Positions 1 to 7,796 of a DNA stretch of 64,000 nt are shown piece by piece. The notes beneath the pieces were generated by a model. It ran no database searches, was not told where the DNA came from, and worked only from the letters and a program-made list of their open reading frames with translations. The DNA is from Arthrobacter wenxiniae (GTDB lineage Bacteria; Actinomycetota; Actinomycetes; Actinomycetales; Micrococcaceae). The stretch spans positions 1-64,000 of the forward strand of contig NZ_JAAMFM010000005.1 of the NCBI RefSeq assembly GCF_013376105.1, read 5' to 3'. The translations under genes and the position numbers were made by a program. How positions within the stretch are numbered: the stretch's first letter is position 1; each line of letters begins with the position of its first letter.

Positions 1-218
1 TTCAGGGCGTCCACGTCCACACCGAACGGGCCACCGGAACCGGCGCCGGGACCGGCCGCCGCGCCGGGACCGGCCGCGGCGCCGGGGCGGGGGGACGGGG
101 TGGTGGCGGCGCGGGCCAGGGTTTCGGCCAGGGCGATGAGGCGGCGGACGTGCCCGCCGCCGTCCCTGCCCTCCCGTGTGGGTCCGGGGTGTCCCGGTGT
201 CCGTGCCGTTGCTTCCAT
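1..218 (-). CDS. N-terminal part of an unidentified protein (runs off left edge)
   Basis: An ATG at 218 preceded by a GTGGGGGAC ribosome-binding sequence opens 72 codons of leftward frame that leave the window. The visible part has a charged start, one short helix-like stretch (HVRRLIALAETLARAA) and an Ala/Gly/Pro-rich linker with a repeated AAAGPGA unit. I do not recognise it. The layout resembles the variable N-terminus of DUF222/HNH nuclease proteins that are common in this group, but no diagnostic residue lies inside the window. Confidence 0.45.
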   Translation of the reverse strand, partial: MEATARTPGHPGPTREGRDGGGHVRRLIALAETLARAATTPSPRPGAAAGPGAAAGPGAGSGGPFGVDVDAL

Positions 219-259
219 GTCCCCCACATTACGGGGTGCCACTGACAAAACCAGATGAT

Positions 260-269
260 TATTCGAATA
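260..269. promoter_or_regulatory. 10-bp palindrome TATTCGAATA upstream of the left-edge gene
   Basis: A perfect palindrome in an AT-rich patch of otherwise GC-rich DNA, about 40-50 nt upstream of the ATG at 218 on the minus strand. The position suits a promoter or operator of that gene. It does not match the actinobacterial LexA pattern. Function is inferred from position only. Confidence 0.25.
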
Positions 270-596
270 TGTGTACCACCTTTTGTGTGGGTCCCCCTGT
301 GCAGGGAGCACCACCAGAAAAGCCCCGTCCAGGGCCCGGCCACGCGGGCCCCGGCGGGCCCGCCCGGCCCGGTTGTCCCGGGCGTAATCATCGGGCCTCG
401 GCCCGGACCTCGACGCTGCTGGTCACCGGGCCCGGCCACCTGTAGCAAGGGTCCGGCGGGCCCCGCCCGCCGGACGTGTACAACCGGGGGCATCCGACAA
501 GCCCGGCCACGGGATCTCGACAGGCCCGTCCGCCGGGCCCACCCACCCGGGGCTGCACTACCAGCGATTGGGGGAGCGTTCCAGCATTCACCCCCA

Positions 597-712
597 CTTG
601 CAACCGAGCGCCGGAGGAAAGTGCCCCACTTGCAACCGAGCGCCGGAGGAAAGTGCCCCACTTGCAACCGAGCGGTGGAGGAAAGTGCCCCGCTTGCAAC
701 CGAGCGATGCTT
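597..712. repeat. 32-bp direct tandem repeat, about 3.6 copies
   Basis: Units start at 597, 629, 661 and 693 and begin CTTGCAACCGAGCG. The spacing is exactly 32 bp and only a few bases differ between copies. Read on the minus strand the unit is GCTCGGTTGCAAGTGGGGCA followed by CTTTCCTCCGGC. The same 32-bp design recurs at 34026 and 35197, so it belongs to a dispersed family. There are no spacers, so it is not a CRISPR array. Confidence 0.85.
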
Positions 713-759
713 GGACGGGCGGGCCCTGGCACACGGGACCAGATCGATCACCGGAACGT

Positions 760-1164
760 CTACGCGCCGGCCATGGCGGCAATCTGGGTGCGGTTGACCA
801 GGTCCATTTGGAGGACGGAGTCGCCAAACCCGGTGACGCCCTCAATGAACAAGGCCACGTCCTGCTCCCCTGATTCCACGAGTTCAAGAAGCCGTGCCAG
901 TTCCGGCTCCACCCCGTCGTTGGCGGTAAACACCTCGTCCCAGACCGGCCTGCCGGCCACCGCCGACTTCCGCGAGCCGAGGCATGCGCGCCGGGTACCC
1001 GGCGTCTAACATTTCAGGGACTCCGCCGCGACTGCAGGGCCGTGGTGACGCCGGACCCGAAGAGGGCCAGCTGGACCTCGCCGTCGTCAATGAGGCCGCG
1101 GCCGATCCAGCTCAAACAGGTACCCGCCGGAGCCCAGGACCGGGAGGAACCTGAACCCGGGCAT
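760..1164 (-). pseudogene. Frameshifted remnant of a small unidentified gene
   Basis: One coherent protein of about 130 residues can be read only by changing frame three times. MPGFRFLPVLGSGGYLFELD starts at the ATG at 1164. It shifts near 1100 into LIDDGEVQLALFGSGVTTAL, near 1012 into EMLDAGYPARMPRL, and near 970 into SAVAGRPVWDEVFTANDGVE, ending with QIAAMAGA at 760. Each piece has the composition of real protein, while the overlapping frames do not. It lies 30 bp beyond the end of the FHA gene on the same strand. The family is unknown. The frameshifts could be real decay or sequencing errors. Confidence 0.5.
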
Positions 1165-1194
1165 TTCCGGGCGGGGCGGGCGGACGCCTGCTGC

Positions 1195-3471
1195 TCACAA
1201 AAGCCCTTCGAACAGCAGCGAGACCCCGTCGCCCAGCTCGGCGATGTCGCCGTTGTGCAGGATGGCCTGTTCGCCCTGGCCGAGGCGGCGGGGGGCCTGC
1301 CCTTCGCGGACCAGGACGGTGCCGTTGGTGGCCTCCAAGTCAACCAGCAGCACATCCCAGCCATCCAGGCGGACCTCCACGTGGGACCGCGAAATGTCGC
1401 CGCTGGAGCTCTGCACCTGGACCAGGCGCGGCATCTCGCCGCCCATGACCCGGGAGACGAACGGCTGGCGGCCGATCACCAGCGAGTGGTCCAGGTCGAT
1501 CAGCTCGCCCGTGGAGATGTGCATGCGGCCCAGGCGCGGCCTGCGCACCTCGCGTGCTTCGGAGTCGATCGCGGCACCGCACTCCGAGCACTTGGAGCGG
1601 CCGGGAGGGTTGGCATGGCCGGACGGGCAAAGCCGCGCCAGCACGGTGGGCCCCGTGGGTGGGCGCGATTCCAGCGGCGCGGTGGCCGGGGCGCCCCCGC
1701 TTTCGACCGCCCCGCCGTCGGCCGTTTCATCTCCGGCAGCCTCCCCGGGCATGAGCGTGTGGCCGTTGCGGTCCGTGTCCACGGCGCCGTCCGCGTCGCC
1801 TTGCGGGGCGGCACCGCCTCCGACGGAGTTGCCGTTGCCCCACGTCACCGAATCAATCTGGACGCCCGACGGCGGCTGCCAAGCGGGTGCCGGCACCTCC
1901 CCGGGTGCCTCCCCGGACGCCTCCCAAGTATCCGGGGCGCCGCCCGGGCCGCGGTCTTCGCCCGGCACGTCGCTTGGCTTCACAGGCAGCTGCCCCGCCG
2001 AGGGCGGCAGCTGCGGCTGCGGCGGGATGTTGGCCGCTGCCGGCCCCTCCACAGGCTCGGCAGTTTCTTGGCCGTTCCCGTCAAAGCGGATCGCCGCGTC
2101 CTCCTCGGAGCGCAGTTCGGTGGCGCCAAAGAGGTGGTCGTAGTTGGTGGTGTTGCCGACGTCGGCCGGTTCGGCGTCGGCACTGCCTGCTGCCCCGCCG
2201 GAATCGCCGGCCCCGCCCGAATCGCCGGCGTCGAACACGGCCGCAGCGGCTGGCACATCGTCGTGGTCCACGCGGGGGTAGTTGGTCTGCCCCAAGTCCT
2301 CCTCGGCCCCCGAATCCGGACCCTCGCCGAGGGTCACGGCGGAGGGGTGCAGTGCGGCATCGCGGCCGTCATCGTGGCCATCCTCGTGACCGGCTGCGTG
2401 GCCGGCGCCCCCGGCGTCACCGAATCCCTCATCCTCGCCGAGTTCGTGGCCTAGGACATGGCCGGTGTCATGGCCAAGTTCGTGGCCGGCGCCGTGCCCT
2501 TCGAAGTTGATGGCGTCCTGTTCGGAGCGGGAAGGCTCGTCCAGCTCAGCGTTCCACTCGGCGTCGGCGGCCATGGCGAAGCCGGCGTAGGCGTCTTCTT
2601 CAAGTTCCCCGTCGGCAGTTTCGACACCGGGCCCGGCCTCATCCGCGTCGACACCGGGCTCGGCTTCATGGCCGTCCCTGCCGGCGCCCTGGTCCAGGAC
2701 TCCGACATCCACCGCCTCGGGGTCGCCAACTGAGGGGTCGCCAACTGAGGGGTCGCCAACTGGGGTGTCGCCACGATCGCCCGTCCCGCCGTGACTGGCT
2801 GCTGCATCCCTTTCCTTCGGCCCGCCGGCAGCGTCGAACGCAATGACGGGCGATCCACCGGCGTCGCCCAAGGTTCCGCCCAGCAGGGGTGAGGCAGGCT
2901 CCGGGGAGGGACCGGCGTCGTCCACGTCCAGGGGCACAGCCCCGGCCCCGACCACGGCACCTGCACCGGCACCTGCCCCCGCCCCGGCCGTACCCTGCCC
3001 GGCAGCGGTGTCCACCGAGGAGGGGACCCCGCGCCGCAACTCGGACAGCAGCACCACGGACTCGCCGACCGGCAGCAGGGGTAAATCGGGCCCTGTCGGC
3101 ATATCGCCGTCGAGGGCAAGCACCAGCGCGTCGGGCAACGCCAGCGACCGTTCGCTCCAGGTGGTGACGTCGCGGCCGGAGACTTCGTCCGCGGTGCCGC
3201 CGGTTTCAACGGCCAGGGACATGCCGCCGCGCAGGATAACGTGCAGGCGGTCGCCGGCAACGAGGATGCCGAACGCCGGCATGCCCGTCAGGTCCGTGCC
3301 GAAATGCGAGGTCACGGCGTTGAGCACCCCGTGGATGGTGGGCGTGTCTCTGCCCAGGTACTGCCACAGCCAGTCCACCGTGGCGGGGTCGGTCCCGGCC
3401 TCCAGGACAATGACCGCGCCGGAGCGCACAATGCCGAACCATTGCCCGGATCGGTAGTTCGTGTCAGCCAT
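1195..3471 (-). CDS. Large FHA-domain protein with zinc ribbon and acidic/His-rich linker
   Basis: A 758-residue protein. Residues 1 to about 150 form a folded-looking domain of unknown type (MADTNYRSGQWFGIVRSGAV). A long, very acidic Gly/Asp/His-rich disordered stretch follows, then a zinc ribbon near 615-633 (CPSGH...CSEC) and a C-terminal FHA domain near 660-758 with IGR, SRSH and ATNGT motifs. FHA domains bind phosphothreonine, so the protein probably reads kinase signals that the adjacent PP2C phosphatase erases. The ATG at 3471 overlaps the phosphatase stop by 8 bp, which suggests translational coupling. No Ser/Thr kinase gene is present in the window. The domain call is secure; the role is inferred. 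Confidence 0.85.
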   Translation of the reverse strand: MADTNYRSGQWFGIVRSGAVIVLEAGTDPATVDWLWQYLGRDTPTIHGVLNAVTSHFGTDLTGMPAFGILVAGDRLHVILRGGMSLAVETGGTADEVSGRDVTTWSERSLALPDALVLALDGDMPTGPDLPLLPVGESVVLLSELRRGVPSSVDTAAGQGTAGAGAGAGAGAVVGAGAVPLDVDDAGPSPEPASPLLGGTLGDAGGSPVIAFDAAGGPKERDAAASHGGTGDRGDTPVGDPSVGDPSVGDPEAVDVGVLDQGAGRDGHEAEPGVDADEAGPGVETADGELEEDAYAGFAMAADAEWNAELDEPSRSEQDAINFEGHGAGHELGHDTGHVLGHELGEDEGFGDAGGAGHAAGHEDGHDDGRDAALHPSAVTLGEGPDSGAEEDLGQTNYPRVDHDDVPAAAAVFDAGDSGGAGDSGGAAGSADAEPADVGNTTNYDHLFGATELRSEEDAAIRFDGNGQETAEPVEGPAAANIPPQPQLPPSAGQLPVKPSDVPGEDRGPGGAPDTWEASGEAPGEVPAPAWQPPSGVQIDSVTWGNGNSVGGGAAPQGDADGAVDTDRNGHTLMPGEAAGDETADGGAVESGGAPATAPLESRPPTGPTVLARLCPSGHANPPGRSKCSECGAAIDSEAREVRRPRLGRMHISTGELIDLDHSLVIGRQPFVSRVMGGEMPRLVQVQSSSGDISRSHVEVRLDGWDVLLVDLEATNGTVLVREGQAPRRLGQGEQAILHNGDIAELGDGVSLLFEGLL
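2719..2763 (-). repeat. 15-bp in-frame tandem repeat in the FHA gene
   Basis: Three adjacent copies of GGGGTCGCCAACTGA, the last with one changed base, encode repeated VGDPS units in the disordered linker. The length is a multiple of three, so the frame is kept. This is typical of recent replication slippage. Confidence 0.85.
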
Positions 3472-4438
3472 GGTTCTCCTCGTGCGGAATGGTCGTCTCG
3501 TGGGCGGGGGCCGGCGGCTCCGCCTGTTCCGTGCCGTTGCCGGGCACGCGGGGCCGGGCGTCCTCCTCGGCCGTCAACGCGAACGGCTTGGTCATGGTTT
3601 CCGGGGCGGTCCCGTCCACATGGCTGGCGTCAACCACCACCACCGTGACGTTGTCCCGTCCGCCGGACCGCAGCGCGGCTTGGATGAGCGAGTCCACCAC
3701 ATCCTGCGGGTGGGGAAGGGTGATCAGTGCCCGGTGGATTCCCTCATCGCTGACCTCGCCGGTGAGGCCGTCGGAGCAGACCAGTATCCGGTCCCCGTCC
3801 TCGACCGGGACCAGCCAATAGTCGGCCTCGGTGTCCGGGCCGGTGCCCAGCGCACGGGTCACCACGTGGCGGCGGGGGTGGACCAGCGCCTCGGCCGGAG
3901 TGATTAGGCCGCCGTCCACCAGTTCCTGGACCTCTGAATGATCCACGCTGACCTGTCCGAAACTGCCCTGACTCAGCCGGTAGGTGCGAGAATCACCGAC
4001 GTTGAACACCAGCCAATACGGCACCCCCCGCTCCTCCACCAGGACCACGCCCGTGACGGTGGTGCCGGCGCGTGCATGGCAAATCTCGCGGATCCTGGAG
4101 TCGGCCTGGCGCAGCGCCTGCTGCAGGTCCACGGCCGTGGCACCGCGCGATCCGGCGGCCAGCACGGTTTGCTGGCTGAGCACGCTGATGCACTCGCGGC
4201 TGGCCACCTCGCCCGCCTCATGACCGCCCATGCCGTCGGCCACCGCGAAGATGGGGTCGGCGGCCAGGAACGAGTCCTCGTTCAACTCTCGACGCAGCCC
4301 CCGGTCGGTGCCGAATCCAAAGCTGAGGGCCATGCCGTGCTGCCCGCCCGACGCCGGTGCCTCCTCCTGCTGTGCGCCCTGCCCGCCGCCGTTGGGCCAG
4401 TCGTTGGACCCGTCATCCGCGCCCGGCTCCACGCTCAC
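3464..4438 (-). CDS. PP2C-family serine/threonine protein phosphatase
   Basis: A 324-residue metal-dependent phosphatase removing phosphate from Ser/Thr of target proteins. All diagnostic PP2C motifs are present: NEDSF, VADGMGGHEAG, NVGDSRTYR, VCSDGLTGEV and GGRDNVTVVVV, giving the aspartates that hold the Mn/Mg pair. The C-terminal 60 residues are Pro/Glu-rich and probably disordered. I chose the GTG at 4438 because it forms a GTGA overlap with the stop of the upstream FHA gene; the open frame continues to 4585 without a likely start. It sits between two FHA genes, so it probably acts in phosphothreonine signalling. Confidence 0.92.
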   Translation of the reverse strand: MSVEPGADDGSNDWPNGGGQGAQQEEAPASGGQHGMALSFGFGTDRGLRRELNEDSFLAADPIFAVADGMGGHEAGEVASRECISVLSQQTVLAAGSRGATAVDLQQALRQADSRIREICHARAGTTVTGVVLVEERGVPYWLVFNVGDSRTYRLSQGSFGQVSVDHSEVQELVDGGLITPAEALVHPRRHVVTRALGTGPDTEADYWLVPVEDGDRILVCSDGLTGEVSDEGIHRALITLPHPQDVVDSLIQAALRSGGRDNVTVVVVDASHVDGTAPETMTKPFALTAEEDARPRVPGNGTEQAEPPAPAHETTIPHEENHG

Positions 4439-5118
4439 GCGCGGTCCACCCGGAAGGAGCGGTCGCCGACGTGGACCGCGGCCCCAACGTCGGCCAGGGA
4501 CGGCGTGCGGCCCTGAAGCTCGGACTTTTGTCCTGCAGCGTTGGTGCCGGTGCTTCCGTTTGTCGAATTGCTGTCGGTCACGCACAGGTCCTCGCCGGCG
4601 GCGCGGACCTGCAGGTGCGTCCCGGAGACGGACCTGTTGGAGTCCCGGATGGGGACCAGGTATTCAATCATCTCCCCATCGTATCCGGCGGGGTTGCGGC
4701 CAATGACGACCACGGACCGGGCAACTTCCGTGGTGCCGTCGTCGAAGGCAAGGCTCGGCCGGGCGCCTGCGGCGGCGGGCCGGACCCGGGTTTCGCCCAG
4801 ATCGTCCGCTTCCGCGCCGACCGGGCCGGCGGCGGTGAAGCTGTCCGGCCCGCCTCCCGCCGTCATGTGCGGGGCCGGATCCTGTGGGGCCGGACCGTGT
4901 GGGGCTGGATCGCACAGGGCAGGATCGTGCCGGGCCGGCATCGAAAAGGGCGCGGTCGTGATGGGACCCGCAGCGGGGCCGGACCCGGCGTCGGGTCTGG
5001 CGGTGGCCGGGGCGGCCGGTGGTGCGAAGGGGCTGGCTTGGCCGGGCCCGGCGGCCGACGCCGCCGGTTTCCAGGGGTTGCGTCCGGTCCTGCCGTTGGA
5101 GACGGGGGTGTGTGCCAT
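4435..5118 (-). CDS. FHA-domain protein (C-terminal half of a broken RDD-FHA gene)
   Basis: A 227-residue frame. Residues 1-110 are a Pro/Ala-rich linker with DPAP-type repeats. Residues from about 130 form an FHA domain with VIGRNP, SVSGTH and NSTNGS, the phosphothreonine-binding pattern. The ATG at 5118 is in the same frame as the RDD gene upstream, separated only by TGA (5128-5130) and three codons (His-Asp-Arg). Together they read RRQG-stop-HDRMAHTPV, so this is probably the FHA half of one RDD-FHA protein. AGG just before the ATG may allow re-initiation. The stop overlaps the phosphatase GTG. Confidence 0.85.
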   Translation of the reverse strand: MAHTPVSNGRTGRNPWKPAASAAGPGQASPFAPPAAPATARPDAGSGPAAGPITTAPFSMPARHDPALCDPAPHGPAPQDPAPHMTAGGGPDSFTAAGPVGAEADDLGETRVRPAAAGARPSLAFDDGTTEVARSVVVIGRNPAGYDGEMIEYLVPIRDSNRSVSGTHLQVRAAGEDLCVTDSNSTNGSTGTNAAGQKSELQGRTPSLADVGAAVHVGDRSFRVDRA

Positions 5119-5127
5119 CCTGTCATG

Positions 5128-5706
5128 TCAGCCCTGCCTCCGGGCGTTGGCATCCCCGGCATTCGAGACGACCACCACCGAGCCCACATGGAACGCAATC
5201 GACGCCGCCGCGATGATCAAGTTGCGCAGGAAGGTGGCCGGCACGCTGGCCGGCAGCCCGTCCACGTGGGTGGTGCGCACGCCGAACGCGATGTTGCCGG
5301 GCACTTTGCCGGTCCTGGCCTCCCGGAACCACAACCACAGGACGTAGGCCAGAGACAGCACGGAGGCGATGCGACCCGGGACCGCCGGCCAGGAGAAGTC
5401 GATGGTCCGGAAGCTGTTGGACTCCTTGACCGACAGCAGGGCAGTGCCCGTGACCAGGGCGGTGCCCATCAGGATGGCGGGGAGGACGCCGTCGACCATC
5501 TTGGCTGCCAAGCGGCGTCCGGCAACCTCCATGGCCAGCCCGGCGGCGGCCAGCTGCGCATGGGCCGGGCAAGCCAGGGGAACGGCGCGCGGGGCCGGGG
5601 AGGCCGCGGGGCTGGTCACGGCCATCCCCCGCAGGGTGGAGAACGCCGAGCCCGCAGCCAGCTCCGCCCCGCAGTTACGGCAGCTTTCGGCCACTTTGCG
5701 CGCCAT
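5128..5706 (-). CDS. RDD-family membrane protein, ended early by an in-frame TGA
   Basis: A 192-residue protein. It starts with half a zinc ribbon (CRNCGAEL; the second Cys pair is missing), followed by an RDD membrane domain with hydrophobic segments near 75-92, 108-124 and 160-178. RDD domains normally end in a GWHD-type motif. Here the frame reads ANARRQG, then TGA where the Trp codon is expected, then His-Asp-Arg, continuing in frame into the FHA gene. I read this as a single TGG to TGA change in an RDD-FHA fusion gene. The start ATG at 5706 has AAGG upstream. It is the first secure gene of the leftward operon. Confidence 0.8.
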   Translation of the reverse strand: MARKVAESCRNCGAELAAGSAFSTLRGMAVTSPAASPAPRAVPLACPAHAQLAAAGLAMEVAGRRLAAKMVDGVLPAILMGTALVTGTALLSVKESNSFRTIDFSWPAVPGRIASVLSLAYVLWLWFREARTGKVPGNIAFGVRTTHVDGLPASVPATFLRNLIIAAASIAFHVGSVVVVSNAGDANARRQG

Positions 5707-6132
5707 CTACCTTGCACCCCTTCGGGTCTTGTCCACCCTCAGTGCCAGCCACGACTGCTTCCCCATGTTGTCCGGACCGTCCGCGGCGGCGTCCTGCGGC
5801 GCCTTGCCCTTCCGAGGTGTCCTTCCATCGCTCAGCAGCGACCGCGGCGAGCACTTTGCCGCTTGCCGCTTGCCGCTTGCTACCGACCCTTTCCGGTCCC
5901 TCACAGAACGGTGCACGTGGAGCCAGAAGTCGGCGGCTTCACCCTCGCTCGGCCGGCCCGGCCCCAAGATGGAGGCGTCGGCACGTTGGGCGAGGACCGC
6001 CGGTGTGCGCGTCCGCGCTGGCACACCCGGCGCCCGGATCCACGTCCGCGCTGGCACACCCGGCGCCCGGATCCACGTTGCGATGACGATGGACCGGGCG
6101 TCGGCCGTTGGACTTGGGGTTGCAGCACTCAT
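5707..6132 (-). CDS. Doubtful 141-residue reading frame with an internal repeat
   Basis: An open frame directly abuts the RDD start. It encodes a low-complexity protein with two copies of an 11-residue unit (APGVPARTWIR), made by the 33-bp repeat at 6010-6075, then a short ordinary-looking part (EGEAADFWLHVHRSVRDRKG). No homology is recognised and no strong ribosome-binding site was seen. It may be real, or the region from here to 6427 may be the non-coding leader of the RDD operon. The further stretch 6133-6427 holds nothing I can identify. Confidence 0.2.
   Translation of the reverse strand: MSAATPSPTADARSIVIATWIRAPGVPARTWIRAPGVPARTRTPAVLAQRADASILGPGRPSEGEAADFWLHVHRSVRDRKGSVASGKRQAAKCSPRSLLSDGRTPRKGKAPQDAAADGPDNMGKQSWLALRVDKTRRGAR
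6010..6075. repeat. 33-bp tandem duplication
   Basis: Two adjacent copies of a unit beginning CGTCCGCGCTGGCACACCCG and ending GGATCCA, at 6010-6042 and 6043-6075. The copies appear identical, which indicates a recent duplication. Confidence 0.85.
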
Positions 6133-6427
6133 TTGCTTGCCAATCCCCGGTCAAATGTGGCACCCGTTGCGTGCCCCCGATGAACCGATGCCGCACGGTG
6201 CCGGCAACTGCGGCCTGGCGCGGCGGCGCGTGCCGGACCGCAGGCCGACAGCCCCGGGCAACACTGCACCGTGCCGTTTAGCGACTCACCGAGCCCTGCC
6301 TGTTCAACCCTTCCTGTTCAGCGCTGCCCGTCAACCGTCGCCGACTCACAGCTGTCTGTCCACGATCGAGGGCAGACCCGTGCAGGCGGCCCCAGGACAA
6401 TCCGAGCGGATTGATCCGCCCGGTGTC

Positions 6428-7663
6428 CTAATCGTGTGTGGAGCGCACGGGCGCCGGGCCCGCCGCACGTGCCGGTACCAGGTCCAGCACGTTGTCCTCG
6501 ACATGGTCAAGGGCCAGGCGCACCGCACCGAGCGTCACGATGGCATCGCCCAGCGAGGACACGGCAACACGCGGCGGCGTGGGCATGAACTTCGCCAGCT
6601 CCTCCCCCAAGGGTGCAAGCAGCGCGCGCGAGGATTCCGCCACGGCTCCGCCGATCACCACCAGTTCCGGGTCCATGAACGTCGCCAGCAGCGCGATGAC
6701 GCGGGCCATCCGCCGGGCCACCGCATCCAGCACCCTTTGGGCGGGCGTGTCGCCGCCAGCCGCTGCTGCGAAGACGGCCTCGGCCGTCACCTGCCGTGGG
6801 GCCGCCGGACTGGCGCCACGGGCCGGGACGGCGACGCCGGCCGCCGCGAATTCCCGGGCCGCCAGCTCGCGCACCAGCGGGGCGATTCCGTCCGCCGTCC
6901 CCACGCCATTGACCAGTTCCAGCCGACCCACCTCGCCGGCGCGCCCCGACGCGCCGCGCAGCAGCCTGCCCGATTCCATCAGGCCAAAGCCGATCCGCTC
7001 GCCGGCGAGCATCACGGCGAGGTCGTCCAGCCCCACGCCGGCCCCCATCCAGTGTTCCGCCATGGCGGCCAGGTTGGCGTCGTTGGCCAGCAGCACGGGC
7101 CATCCGTAGCGTTCGCCAAGCTCTTCCGGGATGCCGATGTCAAAGTGTTCCCAGAACGCCTGGCTGTGCGGGATGTTGCCGTTCCGGTCCACCGGCGCGG
7201 CCAGTCCGACTCCGGCCGCCAGCACCTCCGCCGGAGCCACCCCGGCCCCGGCCAGGGCCGCGCCGATGGCGCGGTTCAAGGCGGCCACGCGTTCCGGAGC
7301 GCCACCCGCGAGGGCGCCCAGTATTTCGGTGGCCCTGGCCAGGATCCCGCCGCGCAGGTCCCCCACGACCACGGTGGTCTTCGCGACGCCAAAATCAATG
7401 CCCACCACGGCCCCCGCTCGCGCGTCAAACTCGAAGACGCGCGCGGGCCGGCCCTTTTGGGATGGCGGCCGCAGGGCCTGCAGCTCGCGGATCCAGCCTG
7501 CGTTGGCCAGGTCGTCGCAGACGGCAATGACCGTCGCCCGGGCCAGTCCTGTCGCCTCAATCAGGTCGGTGCCGGTAACTGCGCCGGAATGTCGCATGAC
7601 GGCGAGCACCGCCCCCATGTTGGCGCGGCGCAGCTGCGCAGGAGTGCTTGCCGTTGCCCTCAA
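6428..7663 (-). CDS. ROK-family transcriptional regulator
   Basis: A 411-residue ROK repressor/sugar sensor. Residues 10-70 form a winged helix-turn-helix (LIEATGLARATVIAVCDDLA). The ROK sugar-kinase-like domain follows from about 88 (VVGIDFGVAKTTVVVGD), with SGRAGEVGRLELVNG near the usual zinc site. The Cys-rich zinc motif of many ROK proteins is absent. The start is a TTG at 7663 with AAGGGG just upstream. It is divergent from the alpha-glucosidase, so it most likely represses that gene and itself through the palindrome at 7716 and responds to a glucose-type sugar. The sugar is not deducible. Confidence 0.9.
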   Translation of the reverse strand: MRATASTPAQLRRANMGAVLAVMRHSGAVTGTDLIEATGLARATVIAVCDDLANAGWIRELQALRPPSQKGRPARVFEFDARAGAVVGIDFGVAKTTVVVGDLRGGILARATEILGALAGGAPERVAALNRAIGAALAGAGVAPAEVLAAGVGLAAPVDRNGNIPHSQAFWEHFDIGIPEELGERYGWPVLLANDANLAAMAEHWMGAGVGLDDLAVMLAGERIGFGLMESGRLLRGASGRAGEVGRLELVNGVGTADGIAPLVRELAAREFAAAGVAVPARGASPAAPRQVTAEAVFAAAAGGDTPAQRVLDAVARRMARVIALLATFMDPELVVIGGAVAESSRALLAPLGEELAKFMPTPPRVAVSSLGDAIVTLGAVRLALDHVEDNVLDLVPARAAGPAPVRSTHD

Positions 7664-7715
7664 AATGCCCCTTGACTTGTCGCCGCCCGGTCGCGCTAAT
7701 ATTATCAGTATATAA

Positions 7716-7730
7716 ATTTAGAATCTAAAT
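7716..7730. promoter_or_regulatory. Palindromic operator candidate between ROK regulator and alpha-glucosidase
   Basis: ATTTAGA-A-TCTAAAT is a perfect 15-bp odd palindrome in the only AT-rich stretch (about 7697-7737) of the intergenic region. It lies between the divergent regulator start (7663) and the enzyme start (7797), where an autoregulated ROK operator would be expected. That the ROK protein binds here is inferred. Confidence 0.6.
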
Positions 7731-7796
7731 AAAACAGTTCCGCCACATCCGGAGGCCGCCTTCCGGCAGCTCCGGCCCTACCCAGAAAAGGCAGCC

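Larger units (their letters stand above)
219..759. other. Intergenic region without a recognisable gene
   Basis: This 541-bp stretch holds the AT-rich palindrome near 260 and the 32-bp tandem repeats at 597-712. The rest is GC-rich sequence whose open frames on both strands are low-complexity and look like compositional artefacts. No hairpin terminator or RNA gene was seen. Confidence 0.4.

Noticed and set aside
260-269. TATTCGAATA as a LexA (SOS) box
   Set aside because: It lacks the GAAC-n4-GTTC pattern of actinobacterial LexA sites.
597-712. Direct repeats that might be a CRISPR array
   Set aside because: The units abut directly with no spacers, unit identity drifts, and no cas genes are nearby.
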